Source: an uncultured Pelagibacteraceae bacterium (lineage in GTDB: Bacteria > Pseudomonadota > Alphaproteobacteria > Pelagibacterales > Pelagibacteraceae). Taken from it: a DNA stretch of 48,340 bases. Shown one piece after another: positions 17,656 to 25,820 of this stretch. Position 1 is the stretch's first letter. Every line of letters begins with the position of its first letter. A program made the translations under genes and the position numbers. The notes beneath the pieces were generated by a model. The model was given only the letters and a program-made list of their open reading frames with translations. It had not been told where the DNA came from and searched no databases. The stretch spans positions 1 to 48,340 of the forward strand of contig CACFNI010000008.1 of NCBI GenBank assembly GCA_902567765.1, read 5' to 3'.

Positions 17656-18675
17656 TTAAAGACCAGCTTTGATTTTTTTCTTAGCAGATGAAGATACCCA
17701 TTTACCCCAAACATCTTCATGCTTTTTCAAAAATTCAATTGCTGCATCTGAACCTTTAGCTTGGTTATCAGCCATGTACACAAGCATTCCGTTCATTACT
17801 TCACCTGGATAAGTACGTTTTTCAACATATGACAAAGCGTCTTTTCCTCCAGTCTTAGCAAAATTAGCTGTAACGATAGAATTAACTTCTGATTTTGTCC
17901 AAGCAGTAGGTTTCGGATTTGCACAATCTTGTTCAGCAAGAGTTATACAGTTATCCCAATTATCTCTACCTGCAAATGGCACACCAAAATCAACTGGTTG
18001 CAAATTATATTTTCCAACAATTGAAGTTGGGTTCCAGTAGTAACCGAACCAAGTATTTCCTGAGTCAGCTGCTTTAGATATAGAACCGTCTAAACCTGCA
18101 GCAGAACCTGGGTCAACTAATACCCAACCTTTTTTCTCCATTTCAAAAGCCTTAAAAAGGTTTGCGTTAGCTAACTGACATCCCCATCCTGCAGGACATC
18201 CTACAAATGCTCCTTTTGAAGGATCTTCTTTATATGGAAATAAATCTGGTCTTTCCATAATTTCAAGAGCAGTCATTCCTTTTAACTCTGGATGTTTTTT
18301 TATTGATCCAGGAGTTAACCACCAACCTTCACCAAGGCCAGTAATCGGTGCTTTGTTAGCTATAATTAATCTTTTTTCTGAAACAGCTTTTTTCAAAGGT
18401 GTGTAAACAGCATTTGCCCATTGTTCAGGGTTCATGTCTGGCTGACCTTTGTCATTCATTGAAGTAAAAGTTGGCATAGTAGAGCCTGGCACTAACTCAA
18501 CTTCACATCCATATCCTTTTTCAAGGATTACCTTATCTACGTTCGCCATCAACTCAGCAGAAGCCCAGTTTTGTTCAGCGATAACTAGCTTTCCACATCC
18601 AGCATTAGCAATTCCACTAAAAGAGGTGAAACCAAATAAGACTAGAGCAGAAACAATTATATTTTTTATTTTCAT
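17656..18675 (-). CDS. proX: Glycine betaine-type ABC transporter substrate-binding protein
   Basis: A 339-aa periplasmic protein with a clear Sec signal peptide (residues about 1-25, ending SGIANA). The OpuAC-type domain follows: LVIAEQNWASAELMANV, GEGWWLTPGSIKKHPEL, NTWFGYYWNPTSIVGKY. Aromatic residues of this kind box quaternary ammonium groups in betaine-binding proteins. Four Cys residues (CPAGWGC and CITLAEQDC) could form disulfides. It is the first gene of the leftward operon and is led by a strong ribosome binding site, which fits high expression. The exact ligand (betaine, DMSP, proline betaine, carnitine) is not decided by sequence alone. Confidence 0.93.
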   Translation of the reverse strand: MKIKNIIVSALVLFGFTSFSGIANAGCGKLVIAEQNWASAELMANVDKVILEKGYGCEVELVPGSTMPTFTSMNDKGQPDMNPEQWANAVYTPLKKAVSEKRLIIANKAPITGLGEGWWLTPGSIKKHPELKGMTALEIMERPDLFPYKEDPSKGAFVGCPAGWGCQLANANLFKAFEMEKKGWVLVDPGSAAGLDGSISKAADSGNTWFGYYWNPTSIVGKYNLQPVDFGVPFAGRDNWDNCITLAEQDCANPKPTAWTKSEVNSIVTANFAKTGGKDALSYVEKRTYPGEVMNGMLVYMADNQAKGSDAAIEFLKKHEDVWGKWVSSSAKKKIKAGL

Positions 18676-18679
18676 TATT

Positions 18680-18686
18680 TCCCCTT
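18680..18686 (-). promoter_or_regulatory. Strong Shine-Dalgarno site of proX
   Basis: AAGGGGA on the minus strand lies 4 bases upstream of the proX ATG (18675-18673). Most genes here have weak or no Shine-Dalgarno sites, so this suggests strong translation of the binding protein. Confidence 0.7.
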
Positions 18687-18734
18687 AATTAATTAAAGTA
18701 AGACATCAGAACACAATGAAATAAAAAAAGCAAG

Positions 18735-18772
18735 TTTGTCTCAACTTCAAGTTGTAGGCAAAATGTTTTTGC
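18735..18772. promoter_or_regulatory. Overlapping dyads between proX and bhmt
   Basis: The 135-base divergent region contains CAACTTCAAGTTG (18742-18754), a perfect odd palindrome. It extends to an imperfect stem from 18735 to 18762 (TTTGTCT pairs with AGGCAAA, one bulge). A second dyad, GCAAAA-TGT-TTTTGC (18758-18772), shares the bases GCAAA with the first, so as RNA the two are mutually exclusive. They may be operators for a regulator or a switching leader. I could not match them to the SAM-II or SAM-V riboswitch consensus from memory. Confidence 0.5.
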
Positions 18773-18797
18773 AAAGGTTTTAATTTAAAATTAAGAT
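18769..18797 (+). promoter_or_regulatory. Candidate sigma70 promoter of bhmt
   Basis: TTGCAA (18769-18774) and TAAGAT (18792-18797) are separated by 17 bases. Transcription would begin only a few bases before the bhmt ATG at 18811, giving a nearly leaderless mRNA, which fits the lack of a ribosome binding site. The -35 overlaps the second dyad of this region. In such A/T-rich DNA chance matches are common. Confidence 0.35.
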
Positions 18798-18810
18798 TTA
18801 AAACTGAATT

Positions 18811-19851
18811 ATGAAAAAAGATTTAATCACGAGACTCAATGAAGGACCTGTTATTTTTGCAGAAGGATATTTATTTGCAATGGAAAGAAGAGGGTATTTA
18901 TCAGCTGGGGCTTTTGTTCCTGAAGTTGTTTTGGAACATCCCGAGGTAGTTTCTCAATTGCATAGAGAATTTATAAGAGCTGGATCAGATATTGTTCAAG
19001 CATTCACTTATTATGGTCATAGAGAAAAGTTAAGAATAATTGGTAAAGAACATCTTTTAGAACCAATGCAAAAAAATGCATTAAAAATTGCAAAAAATTC
19101 TGCTGCAGAATTTAAAAATTTAGATTTAATGGTTTGTGGTGATGTTGCTAACACTAATATTTTTGATCCAAATGATAAATCTTCATTTAAAGAATGTCAA
19201 AAAATGTATGAGGAACAAGTTTTGTGGGCTAAAGAAGCAGGTGTTGATTTTGTAGTTGCAGAAACAATCAATTGGGTTGATGAAATGAAAATTGCATTAA
19301 AAGCAATTAAGGACGAAGGATTAATTGCAGTTGCGAATTATGCCATTCCAAGGGGAGACTTAACTAGAGATGGCCATACTGCAGAGGATGCATGTAAGAT
19401 AGTAGAAGATTTGGGGGCAGATGTAGTAGGTTTGAACTGTTACAGGGGACCTAAAATGACCATGAAACTTTTAAAAGAGGTAAGAAAAAAAGTTTCTTGT
19501 CATGTTGCAGGACTTCCAGTTCCTTATAGAACAACCGAAGAAGAGCCTGGATTTTTAAATCAAACAGATCATGGTTGCGATTGTATACCTGGTGGTAACG
19601 CATTTCCTGTGGCTTTAGATAATTTATATTGCAACAGGTTTGAAATGGCAGAGTTTGCAAAAGAGTGTGTAAAAGAAAAAATTAATTTAATTGGAATTTG
19701 TTGTGGGGCCGAACCTCATCATGTTAGAGAAATGGCAGTTGCAGTGGGAAAAAAACCAATTTCAATGAAATATATGCCGGATATGAGCAAACATTTTCAT
19801 CATGGCACAGATAATTCACTAAAAAAAGTTAATAAAGAAATAAAGTATTAA
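18811..19851 (+). CDS. bhmt: Betaine--homocysteine S-methyltransferase
   Basis: A 346-aa Zn-dependent homocysteine methyltransferase (TIM barrel). It transfers a methyl from glycine betaine to homocysteine, giving methionine and dimethylglycine. The Zn-binding cysteines are Cys210 in GLNCYRGP and Cys297-Cys298 in GICCGAEPHHVREMA, the arrangement of mammalian BHMT. N-terminal LFAMERRGYLSAGAFVPE and IVQAFTYYGHREKL are also characteristic. It is the first gene of the long rightward run and sits one base before the dimethylglycine dehydrogenase gene that would use its product. It is divergent from the betaine transporter genes. SAR11 is known to carry bhmt. Confidence 0.92.
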   Translation: MKKDLITRLNEGPVIFAEGYLFAMERRGYLSAGAFVPEVVLEHPEVVSQLHREFIRAGSDIVQAFTYYGHREKLRIIGKEHLLEPMQKNALKIAKNSAAEFKNLDLMVCGDVANTNIFDPNDKSSFKECQKMYEEQVLWAKEAGVDFVVAETINWVDEMKIALKAIKDEGLIAVANYAIPRGDLTRDGHTAEDACKIVEDLGADVVGLNCYRGPKMTMKLLKEVRKKVSCHVAGLPVPYRTTEEEPGFLNQTDHGCDCIPGGNAFPVALDNLYCNRFEMAEFAKECVKEKINLIGICCGAEPHHVREMAVAVGKKPISMKYMPDMSKHFHHGTDNSLKKVNKEIKY

Positions 19852-19852
19852 A

Positions 19853-22258
19853 ATGGAAAAGCATGCCAAAGTTGTAGTTATAGGAGGAGGTGTAGTTGGA
19901 TGTTCTATACTCTATCATCTATCAAAATTTGGAATGAAGGATTGTATTCTTTTAGAAAGAAATGAATTAACCTCTGGTTCATCTTGGCATGCAGCTGGTA
20001 ATGTTCATGTAATTTCATCCGATCCTAATATTTCTAGAATGATGGCCTATACAATTGGTCTTTACAAAGAAATAGAGAAAGAATCTGGGCACTCCTGTGG
20101 ATTTAAACCCAGCGGTGGATTTTATTTGGCTTCAAATGATGTTTGGGCTGAGTATCTTAAAAGAGAAAGATCAAAAGCTAGATATATGGGCTTAGATCAA
20201 GAATTTATATCTCTTGATGAAGTTAAAAAGAAAAACCCACTTATCGATCCTTCTAGATATTTACTTGCGTTGTGGGATCCGATTGATGGAGAAGTAGATC
20301 CCTCTGGCGTAACGTACGCTTTTGCAAAAGCGGCAAAAGTTCATGGAGGAAAATATTACACTCATACAGTGGTAAAAGACACTAAACAAAAAAAAGATGG
20401 CTCTTGGGATGTTGTAACTGACAAAGGTAACATAAATACCGAAATTGTAATTAATGCTGGAGGGCTATGGGCAAGAGAAGTTGGAAATTTAGCAGGATTA
20501 GATTTACCTGTTCAACCTATGGAACATCACTATTTAATTACAGAAGCTATTCCGGAAATAGAAGCAATGGGTGATCAAAGATTGCCGATAGGAACAGACT
20601 TTGAGGGAAATATTTATTTTAGACAAGAAGGAAAAGGAATGTTGCTTGGAACGTATGAACAAAAATCTACTCCTTGGAAAGTAGAAGGAACTCCAATGAA
20701 TTTTGGTCACGAACTTTTAGAACCTAAGCTTGATAACATTCAAGATAGATTGGCTATTGGTTTTGAGAGAATGCCAGCCTTAGAAAAAGCAGGTATTAAA
20801 AATATTGTAAATGGACCATTCACTTTTGGTCCTGATGGAAGTCCTCTTATTGGACCTGTGCCTGGAATGAAAAATTATTGGGTAGCTGTAGGTGTTATGG
20901 CAGGATTTTGCCAAGGAGGCGGTGTTGGAAAATGTATTGCAGAATGGATTATTGATGGCGAACCTTCAATAGATGTTTGGGCAATGGATGTTGCAAGATT
21001 TGGAGATTATGCTTCTCCACAATATGGAACAATAAAGTCATCTGAAAACTATGAGAGAAGATTTATAATGACATTTCCTAACGAAACTCTACCTAAAGGT
21101 AGAAAACAAAAAACAACTGCTCTTTATGATCGTTTTATAAATCAAGGAGCTGTTATGGGCGATAGTTTTGGTTTAGAAAATGTTTTATGGTTTGCAAACA
21201 ACAAAGAAGACGCACACGAAGAACCAACTATAAAAAGATCTAGATCACACAACTATGTTTCAAAAGAAGTTATAAATGTAAGAGAAAATGTAGGTGTTAC
21301 TGAAGTTGCGAACTTCTCAAAGCACGAGTTTAAAGGACCTGATGCTAGAAAATTTTTAGATTATGTTATGGCTGGAAGAATTCCCAAACCAGGAAGAATT
21401 TCACTAAACCCTATGTTAACAAAAAAAGGAAAACTTTATGGAGATTTAACCGTTGCATGTACAGATGAAAATGAATTCATGATTTTTGGATCAGGTGCAG
21501 CACAAGAAATGCATAGACGATGGTTTGAGAGTCACATAGGTAAATTTAATTTAAGTTACAAAAATCGATCTGATGATTTTCATGGTCTTAGTATCTCAGG
21601 TCCAAAATCAAGAGATTTACTTCAAAAAATTGTAAGAGAAGACGTATCGAATAGTAAATTAAAATTTAGAGACTCAAGAAGAATGTATGTAGCCGGGGTA
21701 CCAGCTATAATTAATAGGTTATCTTTTACTGGTGAGTTAGGGTACGAAATTTATGTTGCACCACATTATCAAATTAAATTGTATGAAGAGTTAATGGAAG
21801 CAGGAAAGGAATTTAATATCAAACCATTTGGATCAAGAGCATTAATGTCGATGAGATTAGAAAAAAATTGGGGAGCTTGGACCCTGGATTATAGACCTGA
21901 TTTTACTCCAAAAGAGACAGGTTTAGATGCATTTATTAATTGGGACAAAGATTTTATTGGCAAAAACTCTGCTCAAAAAGATGAAAGTAAGAACAAAATC
22001 ATTCCGTTAATAGTAGAAACTAATGAGATTGATGTAACTTATAATGAAGCTGTGATGAAGGACGAAAAAAGCATCGGCTATATAACTTCAGGAGGGTTTG
22101 CTCATTTTGTAAACAAGAGTGTTGCTTTCTCTTATTTAGATACAAAAGAATTAAATTCTGGAAAAGGTATTCAAGTTGAAATTAATGGTGATATGTTCAA
22201 TTGCTCAATTATAAAAGAACCACTTTATGATCCAAGTGGACAAAAAATGAGAAGTTAA
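19853..22258 (+). CDS. Dimethylglycine/sarcosine dehydrogenase (FAD-GcvT fusion), copy 1
   Basis: An 801-aa two-domain enzyme. Residues 1-370 are a D-amino-acid-oxidase-type FAD domain with GGGVVG (11-16) and SGSSWHAAG; His46 corresponds to the residue that covalently binds FAD in mammalian DMGDH and SarDH. Residues about 430-800 are a GcvT-like THF domain (FTGELGYEIYV). It oxidatively demethylates dimethylglycine or sarcosine, passes formaldehyde to THF as methylene-THF, and gives electrons to ETF. Placement after bhmt favours dimethylglycine as substrate (inference). A paralogue of the same layout lies at 33232-35664. Confidence 0.88.
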   Translation: MEKHAKVVVIGGGVVGCSILYHLSKFGMKDCILLERNELTSGSSWHAAGNVHVISSDPNISRMMAYTIGLYKEIEKESGHSCGFKPSGGFYLASNDVWAEYLKRERSKARYMGLDQEFISLDEVKKKNPLIDPSRYLLALWDPIDGEVDPSGVTYAFAKAAKVHGGKYYTHTVVKDTKQKKDGSWDVVTDKGNINTEIVINAGGLWAREVGNLAGLDLPVQPMEHHYLITEAIPEIEAMGDQRLPIGTDFEGNIYFRQEGKGMLLGTYEQKSTPWKVEGTPMNFGHELLEPKLDNIQDRLAIGFERMPALEKAGIKNIVNGPFTFGPDGSPLIGPVPGMKNYWVAVGVMAGFCQGGGVGKCIAEWIIDGEPSIDVWAMDVARFGDYASPQYGTIKSSENYERRFIMTFPNETLPKGRKQKTTALYDRFINQGAVMGDSFGLENVLWFANNKEDAHEEPTIKRSRSHNYVSKEVINVRENVGVTEVANFSKHEFKGPDARKFLDYVMAGRIPKPGRISLNPMLTKKGKLYGDLTVACTDENEFMIFGSGAAQEMHRRWFESHIGKFNLSYKNRSDDFHGLSISGPKSRDLLQKIVREDVSNSKLKFRDSRRMYVAGVPAIINRLSFTGELGYEIYVAPHYQIKLYEELMEAGKEFNIKPFGSRALMSMRLEKNWGAWTLDYRPDFTPKETGLDAFINWDKDFIGKNSAQKDESKNKIIPLIVETNEIDVTYNEAVMKDEKSIGYITSGGFAHFVNKSVAFSYLDTKELNSGKGIQVEINGDMFNCSIIKEPLYDPSGQKMRS

Positions 22259-22260
22259 AA

Positions 22261-22338
22261 ATGAACTGCAGGTTGAGAAAATTAAAAATTAGTACAATCC
22301 AAAATTGTGAATTTATTAATTCACGTGGAACAAAATGA
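22261..22338 (+). CDS. Possible 25-codon small ORF
   Basis: A short frame begins with ATG two bases after the dehydrogenase stop and encodes MNCRLRKLKISTIQNCEFIN followed by SRGTK. It has two Cys and a basic N-terminal half. A hairpin GTGAAT-TTATTA-ATTCAC (22307-22324) lies within it. It could be a translated leader peptide coupled to the upstream gene, or chance. There is no clear ribosome binding site. Confidence 0.25.
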   Translation: MNCRLRKLKISTIQNCEFINSRGTK

Positions 22339-22347
22339 GAAATTAAA

Positions 22348-22977
22348 ATGTCGCAAAAAGACGTAGGAAACAAAGTTCCAATTTATAAATTAAAAAAAAC
22401 TGATGAGGTCATGAAATATTATGATGATTGGGGCGAAGGTAATAAATATGACAAAGACATGGTCGATTGGAATTATACCGGTCCTAAAGAAACAACCGAA
22501 GTTTTTATTAAATATGAAAAAAATAAGAATGCCAAAATATATGACGCAGGTTGTGGCACAGGTCTAGTTGGTGTTGAATTAAAGAAATATGGTTTTTCAA
22601 ATTTTTATGGAGCAGATCTTTCTCAAAAACTTTTGGATTTGGTTCCAAAAGGTCTTTATAAAAAATTAGAAAAGGTAGATTTAAATAAACAAATAGAAAT
22701 AGAAGACAATGTCTATGATTCAGTCATGTGTGTGGGAACATTTACATTTGGACATGTGAAACCTCCTGCTTTGGATGAATTTATAAGAATCACAAGAAAC
22801 AAAGGTTTGATCTGCTTTACTATTAATGAAGGAATACATGAGGAATATGGTTTTGATAAGAAAATAGAGGAGTTAAAAAATCATAATAAATGGAAAGAAC
22901 TTGAATTTTTTAAGTCAGACTATATTGCAAGTAAAGATGTAAATGCTTGGCTTGGTTTATACGAAGTGGTAAAATAA
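22348..22977 (+). CDS. Class I SAM-dependent methyltransferase
   Basis: A 209-aa Rossmann-fold methyltransferase. Motif I is IYDAGCGTGLVGVELKKYG, with the acidic SAM-ribose residue in the following GADLS. VMCVGTFTFGHVKPPALDEF and NKGLICFTINEG are motifs IV-VI of the Williams-Beuren/METTL27-like group. The substrate is unknown. Being inside the osmolyte run, it may methylate or detoxify a small metabolite, but nothing in the sequence decides this. It lies three bases before the Rieske oxygenase gene. Confidence 0.75.
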   Translation: MSQKDVGNKVPIYKLKKTDEVMKYYDDWGEGNKYDKDMVDWNYTGPKETTEVFIKYEKNKNAKIYDAGCGTGLVGVELKKYGFSNFYGADLSQKLLDLVPKGLYKKLEKVDLNKQIEIEDNVYDSVMCVGTFTFGHVKPPALDEFIRITRNKGLICFTINEGIHEEYGFDKKIEELKNHNKWKELEFFKSDYIASKDVNAWLGLYEVVK

Positions 22978-22980
22978 CGT

Positions 22981-24156
22981 ATGTCAGATATTTACAATAT
23001 TATAGACAAAAAAAAGCTAGATATTGTCAGTAAGCCAATTCATGAAGCTCATGGTTTACCTAATGAATGCTACACAAGTAAAGAATACACTTTAATTGAA
23101 AGAAAAAAATTGTTTGAAGATAAGTGGATAGTAATTGGTGCCGCAAGTTCATTACCTGAAATTGGTGACGCAAAACCAATTGACCTACTCGGAATTCCTA
23201 TTTTAATTGTAAGAACAAAAACTAATCAAATCAAAGTTTTTCACAACGTTTGTAGCCACAGAGGTTTAAAACTAGTGAGTAAACCAGGTAAAATTAAAAA
23301 TGTAATTAGATGCCCTTATCATTCTTGGTCATATAATTTAGAGGGCGAACTAATGGCTACACCTCATATTGGAGGCATGGATATTCACGAAACTCCAAAA
23401 TTTGAAAAATCAAAAAGTAATTTAAAAGAAATAAGATCTTATATTTGGTTAGATCTTATTATGATAAACATTAATAATAACGAAATCTCTTTCGAAGAAT
23501 ATATAAAACCTTTAAGTGATAGGTGGGAAAAATTTTGGCCAGTAAAAGATAGAGATCTAATTAATCATTCTAACGACTATGGATATTTTAAATTAAATGC
23601 AAAATGCAATTGGAAATTTGCAATTGAAAATTATTGTGAAAGTTATCATTTACCTTGGGTGCACCCTGGATTAAACTCATACTCAAAAATTGAAGATCAT
23701 TATCATATTCAAGGTTTACCAAATCGTTTTGCAGGTCAAGGTACCGTTGTTTATAATCCAAGATTTGAGGGAAATGAAAAGTTTCCGTGTTTTCCAAACT
23801 GGCCAAAAGATAAAGAAAATGTAGCAGAATATATTGCTTTATTTCCTAATGTGATGTTGGGAATACATAAAGACCATTACTATGCTTATTGGTTAGAACC
23901 CATAAACCATGAGTATACTTTAGAACATATGGAAATATATTATGTTGGAGAAGAAGCTGCTAACTCAAATAAATTTAAATCTTTGAGAGAACAAAATCAT
24001 AAGCAATGGGAAGATATTCAAAAAGAGGATGTTGATATAATTCAAGGAATGCAAATAGGAAGAAATTCTCCAGTTTATAATGGTGGAAATTTTTCACCAG
24101 TTATGGATAACCCAACTCATCATTTTCATAAGTGGGTTGCACAAAATTTAATTTAA
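22981..24156 (+). CDS. Rieske non-haem iron oxygenase, quaternary-amine type
   Basis: A 391-aa oxygenase alpha subunit. The Rieske [2Fe-2S] ligands are Cys91-x-His93 (VCSHRG) and Cys111-x2-His114 (CPYHSW). The mononuclear iron site is His223, His228 (ESYHLPWVH) and probably Asp350. The residue linking the two sites is Glu220 instead of the Asp of ring-hydroxylating dioxygenases. Glu at this place is reported for carnitine monooxygenase CntA and relatives, which attack trimethylammonium compounds. It probably demethylates or hydroxylates a betaine-like substrate. No reductase partner (GbcB/CntB type) is present in the window. The stop abuts the next gene's ATG. Confidence 0.85.
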   Translation: MSDIYNIIDKKKLDIVSKPIHEAHGLPNECYTSKEYTLIERKKLFEDKWIVIGAASSLPEIGDAKPIDLLGIPILIVRTKTNQIKVFHNVCSHRGLKLVSKPGKIKNVIRCPYHSWSYNLEGELMATPHIGGMDIHETPKFEKSKSNLKEIRSYIWLDLIMININNNEISFEEYIKPLSDRWEKFWPVKDRDLINHSNDYGYFKLNAKCNWKFAIENYCESYHLPWVHPGLNSYSKIEDHYHIQGLPNRFAGQGTVVYNPRFEGNEKFPCFPNWPKDKENVAEYIALFPNVMLGIHKDHYYAYWLEPINHEYTLEHMEIYYVGEEAANSNKFKSLREQNHKQWEDIQKEDVDIIQGMQIGRNSPVYNGGNFSPVMDNPTHHFHKWVAQNLI

Positions 24157-25392
24157 ATGAGATTTAAAAGAAAAATTTCTCCAGATACAAAATTTTCTCC
24201 AAAATTTATAACTAAAAAAAGAATTAGAGAAGATGAAATTAATTTTGATAAATTAAGATCTTATAGGCTTGATAGAGTAAAAAAAGAATTGTTAAAAAAT
24301 AATTTAGAAGCTTGTATTTTATTTGATCCAGTAAACGTTAGGTATGCTTTAGATACTGTGAATATGAGTGTTTATAATATGCATAATTTAACGAGATATT
24401 GTTTTGTGCCAGTTGATGGACCAACAATTTTATATGAATATTTCAATTGTGAAATTTTATCTAAGCATTTGGATTTAATAGATGAAATTAGACCATCAAT
24501 AACATGGGACTATTTCAGTAACGGCGATCAAGCAAGTTCACAATTAAAAAAATGGGTAAATGAAATAAAAGATTTATCAAGTAATTATTTCAAAAATAAA
24601 AAAGTAGCTATTGATGTTATTAATGGACCTGCAGTAACCGCTTTAAATAAAGCTGGAATTGAAGTTGTTGATGCCAAATTAATTTTAGAACAAGCTAGAG
24701 TTATTAAATCTCCCGAAGAACTTACATGTATGAAAGCTGCACTAGAGGTTGCTGATATAGGTGTTGCAAAAATGCGAGAAGAACTTAAAGCAGGTATGAC
24801 TGAGGATGAGCTTTGGTCAATTTTACATAAAACAAATATCGAACATGGAGGAGAGTGGATTGAATGCAGAATACTTTCCTCTGGAGAAAGAACAAATCCA
24901 TGGATGCAAGAAAGTAGTAATAAAGTAATGCAAACTGGAGAAATGGTAGCTTTCGATACTGATATGGTTGGTCCATACGGATATTGTGCGGATATTTCGA
25001 GAGCTTATGTGGTTGGTCATCAGTTTAATGATGAGCAAAAAAAACTATATTCAATGGCTACAGATCAAATAGATCATAACGCAAGATTAATAAAACCTGG
25101 AATGTCTTTTAAAGAATTTGTTTCAAAGTCTTGGGTTTTACCTGAAGATTATTATGGTAATCGTTACTCATGTATGGTTCATGGAATTGGTCTTTGTGAT
25201 GAATGGCCTCAAATTAAATATCCAACTGATGGTGGAGAACAAGGCGGTAGTTTCGAAAAAAATATGACAATAACGCTTGAAAGTTACATTGGTAAAGTTG
25301 GTGGTAAAGAAGGTGTTAAATTAGAGCAACAGTATTTAGTAGGACAAAACGGATTAGAGTTAATGTCTCATCACCCTCTAGAAAAAATATAA
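24157..25392 (+). CDS. DddP-like M24-family protein (candidate DMSP lyase)
   Basis: The 411-aa protein has a creatinase-type N-terminal domain and a pita-bread M24 domain. It matches DMSP lyase DddP as I remember it in long stretches: HGGEWIECRILSSGERTNPW, VAFDTDMVGPYGYCADISRA, CMVHGIGLCDEWP. The six metal ligands are at Asp267, Asp269, Asp279, His342, Glu375 and Glu390, nearly the spacing of Ruegeria DddP. Asp348 in GLCDEWP falls on the DddP catalytic Asp. DddP cleaves DMSP to dimethylsulfide and acrylate without acting as a peptidase. A related betaine or peptide hydrolase remains possible. An acrylyl-CoA-reductase-like gene lies at 42959. Confidence 0.72.
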   Translation: MRFKRKISPDTKFSPKFITKKRIREDEINFDKLRSYRLDRVKKELLKNNLEACILFDPVNVRYALDTVNMSVYNMHNLTRYCFVPVDGPTILYEYFNCEILSKHLDLIDEIRPSITWDYFSNGDQASSQLKKWVNEIKDLSSNYFKNKKVAIDVINGPAVTALNKAGIEVVDAKLILEQARVIKSPEELTCMKAALEVADIGVAKMREELKAGMTEDELWSILHKTNIEHGGEWIECRILSSGERTNPWMQESSNKVMQTGEMVAFDTDMVGPYGYCADISRAYVVGHQFNDEQKKLYSMATDQIDHNARLIKPGMSFKEFVSKSWVLPEDYYGNRYSCMVHGIGLCDEWPQIKYPTDGGEQGGSFEKNMTITLESYIGKVGGKEGVKLEQQYLVGQNGLELMSHHPLEKI

Positions 25393-25802
25393 TGAAAATT
25401 ATTTTGATAATGGGACTGCCTGGTGCAGGCAAAACAACTCTTGCTGAAGCATTAGCACCAATGATCAATGCTAAAAGACTTAATGCAGATGAAGTTAGGA
25501 AGGCTGCAAACGATTGGGATTTTTCTGCAGAGGGAAGAACAAGACAAGCAAAGAGAATGGCAGAATTTGCTCTGAAATTAAAAAATGAAGGTAATTATGT
25601 AGTTGCTGATTTTATATGCCCAACACCAGAAGCTAGAAAATTATTTCCCGCAGATTATGTTATTTGGGTGGATACAATTAAAGAAGGAAGATTTGAGGAT
25701 ACCAATCAAATGTTTATAAAGCCCGAAAAATATGACTTTCATGTAACTTCTCAAGATGCACAAACCTGGGCACCTAAAATATATGAAGATCTAAAAAAAT
25801 AA
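25392..25802 (+). CDS. Small P-loop kinase, adenylylsulfate-kinase-like
   Basis: A 136-aa protein with a Walker A motif at the N terminus (MGLPGAGKTTLAEAL) followed by NADEVRKAANDWDFS, VVADFICPTPEARKLF and VIWVDTIKEGRFEDTN, an APS-kinase (CysC)-like pattern. It is shorter than CysC (about 200 aa), so its substrate may be a different hydroxyl compound. The ATG overlaps the preceding stop by one base. A small nucleotidyltransferase and a 2OG oxygenase follow after the propeller protein. Together they may modify and activate a small molecule, which is inference only. Confidence 0.7.
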   Translation: MKIILIMGLPGAGKTTLAEALAPMINAKRLNADEVRKAANDWDFSAEGRTRQAKRMAEFALKLKNEGNYVVADFICPTPEARKLFPADYVIWVDTIKEGRFEDTNQMFIKPEKYDFHVTSQDAQTWAPKIYEDLKK

Positions 25803-25820
25803 GATATTAAATATTTTTTT

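Noticed and set aside
18735..18810. SAM-II or SAM-V riboswitch before bhmt
   Set aside because: I could not find the GATAA and AAAAGG-type conserved strings of those classes; called only as overlapping dyads.
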